Shown here in pieces: positions 38,497 to 44,039 of a stretch of DNA of 44,039 nucleotides. Position numbers and translations under genes: made by a program. How positions within the stretch are numbered: the first letter of the stretch is position 1; each line of letters opens with the position of its first letter. Below the pieces are notes generated by a model, which had not been told where the DNA came from, did not search any database, and worked only from the letters and a program-made list of their open reading frames with translations. The stretch is from Mycobacterium sp. ACS1612 (GTDB lineage Bacteria; Actinomycetota; Actinomycetes; Mycobacteriales; Mycobacteriaceae): NCBI RefSeq assembly GCF_001667505.1, contig NZ_LZHZ01000055.1, positions 1 to 44,039 of the forward strand, in the 5' to 3' direction.

Positions 38497-39642
38497 CTAA
38501 GCGACGAGTTCTACCAAAGTGGCATTGGCCGTGCCACCGCCCTCGCACATGGTCTGCAACCCGAAGCGAATCCCGTTGTCGCGCATGTGGTTGATCATGC
38601 GGGTCATCAGCACCGCACCCGATGCGCCCAGCGGATGGCCCAGTGCAATGGCACCGCCGAGGGGGTTGAGCTTGTCCTCGTCGGCACCGGTCTCGGCCAG
38701 CCATGCCAACGGTACTGGCGCGAACGCCTCATTGACCTCGAACACCCCGACCTCGTCGATCTTCACGCCCGCCTTGTGCAGCACCTTCTCGGTGGCCGGG
38801 ATCGGCCCGGTCAGCATCAGCACCGGGTCGGCCCCGGTCACGGCGCCCGCCCGGTAGCGCACGATCGGCGTCAGACCCATGGTGACGGCGTTCTCGGCCG
38901 TCATCACCAGCAGCGCCGCCGCGCCGTCCGAGATCTGCGACGAGTTGCCCGCGTGGATGACGCCGTCCTCCTTGAACGCCGGCTTGAGGCCGGCGAGTTT
39001 TTCGACGGTGGTGCCGCGGCGGATGCCCTCGTCGGCCACCACGGGTTCACCGCCGGTGAACACCGGCATCATTTGGGTTTCGAACGCGCCTTCGTCCTGC
39101 GCCTTGGCCGCAAGTTCGTGGGACCGCGCCGAGTACTCGTCGAGACGGGTGCGGGAGAAGCCCCACTTCTGCGCGATCAGTTCCGCCGAGATGCCCTGGT
39201 TGAACGAGAAATCTCCGTAGCGGGCAAGCACTTTGGGCCCGTACGGCATGCCGGTGGCGCGCGCCGCCCCCAGCGGCACCCGGCTCATCACCTCGACTCC
39301 GCCTGCCACCACGACGTCCTGCTGGCCGGACATCACCGCGTGCACCGCGAAGTCCAGTGCCTGCTGGCTCGATCCGCATGCGCGGTTGATGGTGGTGCCG
39401 GGAATGCTCTCCGGCCATCCGGCGGCCAGCACCGAGTAGCGGCCGATGTTGCTCGACTGGTCGCCGACCTGCGAGACGCAACCCCACACCACGTCGTCGA
39501 CGATCTCCGGGTCGATGCCCGCGCGTTCGGCCAGCGCATTGAGCACGATCGCCGACAGGTCGGCGGCGTGCATATCCGACAGCCCGCCATTGCGTTTGCC
39601 GACGGGCGTGCGCACCGCCTCCACGATCACCGTTTCACGCAT
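38497..39642 (-). CDS. Acetyl-CoA acetyltransferase (thiolase)
   Basis: A 381-residue thiolase. The nucleophile is Cys89 in NRACGSSQQA; His336 (GHPLGASG) and Cys366 (CEGGGTANA) complete the active site, and NEAFAPVPLAW carries the conserved Asn. ATG 39642 is preferred over a longer frame because GGAG precedes it and the enoyl-CoA hydratase-like gene ends at 39648. It should cleave a 3-oxoacyl-CoA as the last step of the operon pathway. All catalytic residues are present. Confidence 0.93.
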   Translation of the reverse strand: MRETVIVEAVRTPVGKRNGGLSDMHAADLSAIVLNALAERAGIDPEIVDDVVWGCVSQVGDQSSNIGRYSVLAAGWPESIPGTTINRACGSSQQALDFAVHAVMSGQQDVVVAGGVEVMSRVPLGAARATGMPYGPKVLARYGDFSFNQGISAELIAQKWGFSRTRLDEYSARSHELAAKAQDEGAFETQMMPVFTGGEPVVADEGIRRGTTVEKLAGLKPAFKEDGVIHAGNSSQISDGAAALLVMTAENAVTMGLTPIVRYRAGAVTGADPVLMLTGPIPATEKVLHKAGVKIDEVGVFEVNEAFAPVPLAWLAETGADEDKLNPLGGAIALGHPLGASGAVLMTRMINHMRDNGIRFGLQTMCEGGGTANATLVELVA

Positions 39643-39647
39643 CTTGT

Positions 39648-40430
39648 CTACTCCGATCTCGGTACGGCCCACCGACCAGTGAACACCGCGTCGCGCTTCT
39701 GGGCGAACGCCGCGTAGGCCTCGACTGAGTCTGCGGTGGCGAAGTTGCCCGGTTGCGCCCGGGCCTCGTTGGCCACCGCCTCACGCAAGGTCGCGTTCGC
39801 TCCGTCGTTGAGCAGCGCCTTGCTGTGTGCGAGCGCGACCGGTGGCCCCGCCGCAAGTCGGCCCGCCAAGTCCTCGACGAAACCGTCTATCACGTCGGCG
39901 GCCCGCACCCAGGTGACCAACCCCAACCAGTGCGCCTCGTCGGCGTCGATGGTCTCGGCCAGCAGGACCAGACGCTTGGCCTGCTGCAGGCCTACCAGCT
40001 TCGGCAACAACCAGGAGCCGCCGAGGTCGACGGACAGCCCGCGTTTCGAGAACACTTGGCAGAAGCGCGATTCGGGCGTCGCCACCACGAGATCACAGCC
40101 GAGGGCGAGGTTCCAGCCCGCACCGACCGCCACCCCGTCGACCTTCGCGATGGTCGGGATGGCCAGCTCGTGCAGTGCCAGCGCGACGTCGGTGAGTCTG
40201 CGCAGTTTGTGTCTGGGGTGGATGTCTTCGGGCGTGGAAATGTCGGCGCCAGAGCAGAACGCGCCGCCTGCGCCGGTGATCACCAGCGCGCGCACATCGT
40301 CACGGGCGGTGGCCCGTAGCGCATCGGCGAGCTCGTGCCAGAGCTGCGGATTGATCGCATTCTTGCGCTCGGGCCTGTTCAGCGTCAGCGTCCGCACGCC
40401 GTCGGAATCGGAAATCAGCAGCACGCTCAC
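39648..40430 (-). CDS. Crotonase-family protein (enoyl-CoA hydratase/isomerase), PaaG-like active site
   Basis: A 260-residue crotonase. The oxyanion-hole segment GAFCSGADIS and GVAVGAGWNLALGCDLVVAT are present. The two catalytic Glu of classical enoyl-CoA hydratase (motifs GCEL and QPEI) read N (AGWNLAL) and K (FSKRGLSVD), so it is probably not a plain hydratase. An Asp in GLSVDLGGSWLLP lies where PaaG-type isomerases keep their acid. It overlaps the CoA-transferase gene by four bases (GTGA). Double-bond isomerisation is more likely than hydration. Confidence 0.82.
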   Translation of the reverse strand: MSVLLISDSDGVRTLTLNRPERKNAINPQLWHELADALRATARDDVRALVITGAGGAFCSGADISTPEDIHPRHKLRRLTDVALALHELAIPTIAKVDGVAVGAGWNLALGCDLVVATPESRFCQVFSKRGLSVDLGGSWLLPKLVGLQQAKRLVLLAETIDADEAHWLGLVTWVRAADVIDGFVEDLAGRLAAGPPVALAHSKALLNDGANATLREAVANEARAQPGNFATADSVEAYAAFAQKRDAVFTGRWAVPRSE

Positions 40431-41650
40431 GAATACGCAGGTCCGATCACTTTATCGGCGCGCAGCCGGTCGATGTCGTCGGCGGTCAGCCCCAGTTCGT
40501 GCAGCACGGTATCGGTGTGCTCACCGAGGCCCGGCACTGCGCCCATGGGTTGTTCGAAGCCGCGGATCACCGGCGGTGGGCGCAACGCCTGGATGTCGCC
40601 CTTGGGTGTGGCAACGGTCCGCCAGCGGTCCCGAGCGGTCAGGTGTGGGTGCGCCACGACCTCGCTCGGCAGGTTGTAGCGGGAGTTGCCGATTCCTGCG
40701 GCGTCGGCGATTTTCTGGATTTGCGCGAAATTGTGCTGTTTGCACCAGGATCCGATGGCCTCGTCGAGGATCTCGCGGTGCGCGCAGCGGCCCGGGTTGG
40801 TGGCGAACCGCGGATCGTCGGCCAGGTCGGGACGCTCGATGATCTCCCTGGCCACCCGTTGCCATTCTCGGTCGTTGGTGGTGCCGAGCACGACGATGTG
40901 GCCGTCGCGGGTGGCGAACGCGCCATAGGGGGCCACCGCGGGTGAGCCGACGCCCAGTGGCTCCTGGTCGATGCCGGAATGCTGGGTGTAGGTCAGCGCG
41001 TAGCCCATGACGTCGGTCATCACGTCGAACAGGCTGAGTTCGACGGCGGGCGCGGGCGCACCTTGCGGCCGGTTGGTGCGGCCGAACAGCAGCGCCAGGA
41101 TGGAGATCGCGGCGTACAGGCCGGTGCTGAAGTCCGCCATCGCGGGCCCGGGTTTGGCAGGCATACCCGGATACCCGGTGATGGCGCAGGATCCCGATTC
41201 CGCCTGCACGAGAAGGTCGTATGCGCGCTTGTGTGAGATGGGACCGCCGGGCCCGTACCCGTCGATCTCGACGGGGATGACGTCGGGGTGACGTTCGGCG
41301 AGGTGGGCCGCGGAGATACCCATCTTCGCGGTGGCGCCGGGGGCAAGATTCGACACGAAGGCGTCAGCGCGGTCCAGCAACCGGTGCAACAGGTCAAGCC
41401 CTGCAGCCGATTTGGTGTTCAACGTGATCGATTCCTTACCGCGGTTGCACCATACGAAGTGCGCGGCGAGACCACCCGGCCCGTTGACCACGTCGTCGTA
41501 GTGGCGCGCGAAGTCGCCGCCGTCGGGGTTCTCCACTTTGATGACGCGCGCCCCGAAGTCGGCGAGGACGCGGGTGCACATCGGCGCGGCAACGGCCTGT
41601 TCCATGGCCACGACGGTGACGCCGGCAAGCGGTGCAGGTGACGTCGTCAC
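40427..41650 (-). CDS. CaiB/BaiF (family III) CoA-transferase
   Basis: A 407-residue family III CoA-transferase. APLAGVTVVAMEQAVAAPMC, KVENPDGGDFARHYDD and NRGKESITLNTKSAAG are characteristic, and the aspartate nucleophile is probably Asp173 in PAMADFSTGLYAA. GTG 41650 overlaps the SDR stop as GTGA; the longer frame upstream is a shadow of the SDR gene. It should activate the carboxylic acid that the operon degrades, taking CoA from another thioester, since no acyl-CoA ligase is encoded nearby. Confidence 0.88.
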   Translation of the reverse strand: MTTSPAPLAGVTVVAMEQAVAAPMCTRVLADFGARVIKVENPDGGDFARHYDDVVNGPGGLAAHFVWCNRGKESITLNTKSAAGLDLLHRLLDRADAFVSNLAPGATAKMGISAAHLAERHPDVIPVEIDGYGPGGPISHKRAYDLLVQAESGSCAITGYPGMPAKPGPAMADFSTGLYAAISILALLFGRTNRPQGAPAPAVELSLFDVMTDVMGYALTYTQHSGIDQEPLGVGSPAVAPYGAFATRDGHIVVLGTTNDREWQRVAREIIERPDLADDPRFATNPGRCAHREILDEAIGSWCKQHNFAQIQKIADAAGIGNSRYNLPSEVVAHPHLTARDRWRTVATPKGDIQALRPPPVIRGFEQPMGAVPGLGEHTDTVLHELGLTADDIDRLRADKVIGPAYS

Positions 41651-42405
41651 ATCACCATGCCGCCGTCGACGGGCAGCACCTGCCCGGTGATGTACGACGC
41701 GGCATCGGAGGCCATGAACACGAATGCGCCCGCGATCTCCGACGGCTCGGCCCACCGCTTCATCGGAATGCGGTTCATCATGTTGGCCGCGAATTTCTCG
41801 TTGGTGCGGATGGTTTCGGTCATCGGTGTGGCGGCCAACGGGGCGAGCGCATTGACGTTGATGCTCTTGGTGGCCAGTTCGCGGGCCAGCGATTTTGTGA
41901 AGCCGATGATGGAGGCCTTGGCCGCTGAGTAGTTGACCTGCCCGAGTGTGCCGGTGAGTCCGGCCGCCGACGTCACGTTGACGATCCGGCCGGTGCCGTC
42001 GGTCGGAATGTAGGGCAGCGCCGCCTGCGTGACGTTGAAGGCGCCCATCACATGGATGTCGAACAGCAGTCGGAACGATTCTTCGGTGGTCTTCTCGAAC
42101 ATCGCAGGTTTGGTGACGCCTGCGTTGTTGATCACGATGTGCAGCGCACCGTCGGCCAGTGCCGCCGCCTGCGCCGCCGCCGCGTCGGCGGAGTCGCGGT
42201 CGGACACATCGAGCGCGGCAGAGTCGGCCCTGCCGCCGGCTTCTGAAATGCGTTCGGCCACTGCGGCGGCCGCGTCCTTGTCGAGGTCGGTGACGAGCAC
42301 GGCGGCGCCCGCGTCGGCCAGCGCGGTTGCCACCGCTGAGCCGATGCCGCCCGCGGCCCCGGTCACCAGGGCCGAGCGGCCGGTCAGGTCGAAGTAATTC
42401 GTCAT
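41647..42405 (-). CDS. SDR-family oxidoreductase (FabG/3-hydroxyacyl-CoA dehydrogenase-like)
   Basis: A 252-residue classical SDR. SALVTGAAGGIGSAVATALA binds nucleotide, NNAGVTKPAMFEKT, VNVTSAAGLTG and YSAAKASIIGFTKSLA supply the Asn, Ser and YxxxK residues, and YITGQVLPVDGGM ends the chain. The start abuts the dehydrogenase stop (TGAATG) with AGGAG upstream. In a beta-oxidation operon it likely oxidises a 3-hydroxyacyl-CoA to the 3-oxoacyl-CoA for the thiolase. The cofactor, NAD or NADP, is not obvious. Confidence 0.9.
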   Translation of the reverse strand: MTNYFDLTGRSALVTGAAGGIGSAVATALADAGAAVLVTDLDKDAAAAVAERISEAGGRADSAALDVSDRDSADAAAAQAAALADGALHIVINNAGVTKPAMFEKTTEESFRLLFDIHVMGAFNVTQAALPYIPTDGTGRIVNVTSAAGLTGTLGQVNYSAAKASIIGFTKSLARELATKSINVNALAPLAATPMTETIRTNEKFAANMMNRIPMKRWAEPSEIAGAFVFMASDAASYITGQVLPVDGGMVM

Positions 42406-43596
42406 TCAGTAGCTCCTGGGCATGCCAAGTACGTGTTCGCCGAGGAAGTTCAGGATCATCTCCTGACTGACCGGCGCGATCTTCATCAGCCGCGATTCGC
42501 GGAAGTATCGCGACACGTTGTACTCCTCGGAATAGCCCATCCCGCCGTGCAACTGCAGGGCGCGGTCGGCGGCGGCGAATCCGGCGTCGGCGCACAGGTA
42601 CTTGGCCGTGTTCGCTTCGCGCCCACAGGGTTTGCCGTTGTCGTAGAGCCAGGTCGCCTTGCGCAACACCAACTCGGCGGCGTCCAGCCGGGCCAGCGAA
42701 TCGGCGAGCGGGAACTGCAGGCCCTGATTCATCCCGATGGGACGGTTGAATACGACGCGTTCGTTGCCGTACTTGACGGCCTTCTCCAGCGCGACCCTGC
42801 CGATGCCCAGTGCTTCGGCGGCGATCAGCATCCGCTCGGGGTTGAGCCCGTCGAGGATGTACTTGAAGCCCTTGCCTTCCTCGCCGACGCGGTCCGCGAC
42901 CGGCACCATCAGGTCGTCGATGAACACTTCGTTGGAACTCACCGCGTTGCGGCCCATCTTGTTGATCGGGCGGATGTCGACATGGTCGCGGTCGAGGTCG
43001 GTCAGGAACAACGTCATGCCGTCGGTCTTCTTGGTGCCTCGTTTTTCCACGTCGCTCAGCGACTCGGTGCGGGTCAGCAGCAGGATCTTCTCCGACTCCA
43101 GCGCCTTGGAGATCCAGACCTTCCTGCCATTGACCCGGTAGTGGTCGCCTTCGCGCTTGGCGAACGTGGTGATACGTGATGTATCAAGGCCGGCACCGGG
43201 TTCGGTGACGCCGAAGCACACGTGCAGATCGCCGTTAACGATCCGCGGCAGCGTCGCCTTCTTCAGTTCCTCGGAGCCGTGTTTGACCACCGGCTGCATT
43301 CCGAAAATCGACAGATGGATGGCGCTCGCGCCGTTCATCGCCGCCCCGGACCGCGATACCTCCTCGAGCAGCAGCGTGGCCTCGGTGATGCCGAGGCCGT
43401 GGCCGCCGTATTCCTCGGGGATGGTCATGCCGAGCCAGCCGCCTTTGGCGATGGCGTCGTAGAACTCCTGAGGGAATTCGTGGGCCTGGTCCTTGGCCAT
43501 CCAGTAGTGATCGTCGAACTTGCCCGCCAATTCGGCGACGGACTTGCGGATCAGTTCCTGATCCTCGGTCAGCTCGAAACTCATTCCGCCCGGCAC
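42406..43596 (-). CDS. Acyl-CoA dehydrogenase (FadE family)
   Basis: A 396-residue acyl-CoA dehydrogenase. MSFELTEDQELIRKSVAELA starts the family domain; VCFGVTEPGAGLDTSRITTF and YRVNGRKVWISKALESEKIL form the FAD region; LQLHGGMGYSEEYNVSRYFR and PVSQEMILNFLGEHVLGMP the end. GTG 43596 has GAGGAG at a good distance; ATG 43584 is the alternative. First gene after a hairpin that follows the amidohydrolase gene. It probably catalyses the first oxidation in the operon pathway; the substrate class is unknown. Confidence 0.92.
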   Translation of the reverse strand: MPGGMSFELTEDQELIRKSVAELAGKFDDHYWMAKDQAHEFPQEFYDAIAKGGWLGMTIPEEYGGHGLGITEATLLLEEVSRSGAAMNGASAIHLSIFGMQPVVKHGSEELKKATLPRIVNGDLHVCFGVTEPGAGLDTSRITTFAKREGDHYRVNGRKVWISKALESEKILLLTRTESLSDVEKRGTKKTDGMTLFLTDLDRDHVDIRPINKMGRNAVSSNEVFIDDLMVPVADRVGEEGKGFKYILDGLNPERMLIAAEALGIGRVALEKAVKYGNERVVFNRPIGMNQGLQFPLADSLARLDAAELVLRKATWLYDNGKPCGREANTAKYLCADAGFAAADRALQLHGGMGYSEEYNVSRYFRESRLMKIAPVSQEMILNFLGEHVLGMPRSY

Positions 43597-43625
43597 GGTG
43601 GCTCTCCTCAGGTCACATGGCAGTA

Positions 43626-43659
43626 CGCCGGTGCGAGAAACGGTCCCACCGCACCGGCG
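43626..43659 (-). terminator. Hairpin between amidohydrolase and acyl-CoA dehydrogenase genes
   Basis: A perfect 10-bp stem CGCCGGTGCG...CGCACCGGCG with a 14-base loop starts 23 bases after the amidohydrolase stop. No U tract follows, so it may be a factor-dependent stop, an attenuator or an mRNA end protector. A TAGAAACTA near-palindrome lies at 43670-43678. Confidence 0.45.
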
Positions 43660-43682
43660 CACTTCACACTAGAAACTACGAC

Positions 43683-44039
43683 TCAGTCCTTGTTGCCGGT
43701 CAACTCTTTGGCGCTCGCCGCGAAATCGGCGAACGACGCGCCGGTTTTCTCCTTGTGGGAGAGGGCGCGGATGGAGACGTCGTGGCCTTCGGCGGCTTTG
43801 CGGAGTGCGCCGACGGTGGCTTGTTCGCGGCTGATGTGGGTGAACGGGTCCCAGTGATACCAGCGCATGGCGTTTTCGAAGGTCATCTTGTTGACTTCGT
43901 CGTCGGGCACGTTGTTGTCAGTCAGCACCTCGTGGAGCTGTTCCGGCGCGCCCGGCCACATCGAGTCGCTGTGTGGGTAGTCGGCTTCCCAGCAGATGTT
44001 GTCGATGCCGATCTCGTTGCGCAGCTTGACGCCCACCGG
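43683..44039 (-). CDS. Amidohydrolase, C-terminal part (cut by window edge)
   Basis: The last 118 residues of an amidohydrolase-2 family protein, read through the right window edge. GIDNICWEADYPHSDSMWPG carries the Asp-Tyr-Pro-His element close to the metal site, and the region after it (FENAMRWYHWDPFTHISREQ) is the C-terminal helix set. Relatives include decarboxylases acting on aromatic or semialdehyde acids. It precedes the acyl-CoA operon in the same direction, with 86 bases and a hairpin between. The start and N-terminal metal ligands are outside the window. Confidence 0.8.
   Translation of the reverse strand, partial: PVGVKLRNEIGIDNICWEADYPHSDSMWPGAPEQLHEVLTDNNVPDDEVNKMTFENAMRWYHWDPFTHISREQATVGALRKAAEGHDVSIRALSHKEKTGASFADFAASAKELTGNKD

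Overview
The window looks like accessory chromosome from a fast-growing environmental mycobacterium (Mycobacterium/Mycolicibacterium type). DNA is GC-rich and genes are tightly packed, with many ATGA/GTGA stop-start overlaps and frequent GTG starts. The content is typical of that group: four acyl-CoA dehydrogenases (FadE type), two CaiB/BaiF CoA-transferases, two luciferase-like F420 oxidoreductases, a Ddn-type deazaflavin protein, a mycofactocin-type SDR, a P450 and many TetR/IclR regulators. The genus is an inference from gene content; no rRNA, tRNA or CRISPR array was seen. No gene-free stretch exceeds about 300 bases.

Layout. 1-3940: possible transposase tail, a FadE, then an epimerase / EthD-like / F420 oxidoreductase operon. 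3974-9083: a malonate-type cluster with a FadR-like regulator, a MatC carrier, a strong terminator, then a CoA-transferase and a fused carboxyltransferase behind a second promoter that shares the same sequence boxes. 9084-18578: a long minus-strand operon with a mandelate racemase homologue, a benzoylformate decarboxylase homologue, two MDR oxidoreductases, two beta-propeller proteins, a cytosolic OpuAC-like binding protein and an NTF2-like protein, next to an IclR gene (18779-19438). 19599-23645: TetR + HxlR, an extended SDR, a second IclR and a secreted NTF2-like protein.

23706-26421: P450, mycofactocin-type SDR and TetR. 26522-27384: two small membrane proteins controlled by clear palindromes. 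27444-31395: TetR, FadE, APH-type kinase and MDR oxidoreductase, resembling the 4-hydroxyacyl-CoA (levulinate, ACAD10/11) module. 31392-32494: a protein of unknown function plus TetR. 32600-36878: Rieske oxygenase, 107-residue protein, TauD dioxygenase and F420 oxidoreductase, divergent from a LysR gene. 36883-44039: a seven-gene acyl-CoA operon (FadE, SDR, CoA-transferase, crotonase, thiolase, FadE, Ddn) behind a partial amidohydrolase.

The most unusual region is the mandelate-like operon. The racemase homologue aligns residue for residue with mandelate racemase but has Arg for Lys166. The decarboxylase homologue has Tyr for His281. The accompanying propellers and binding protein are not part of the classical mandelate pathway. 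The malonate-type cluster is second: it has a carboxyltransferase with no biotin carboxylase or biotin carrier beside it, paired with a CoA-transferase.
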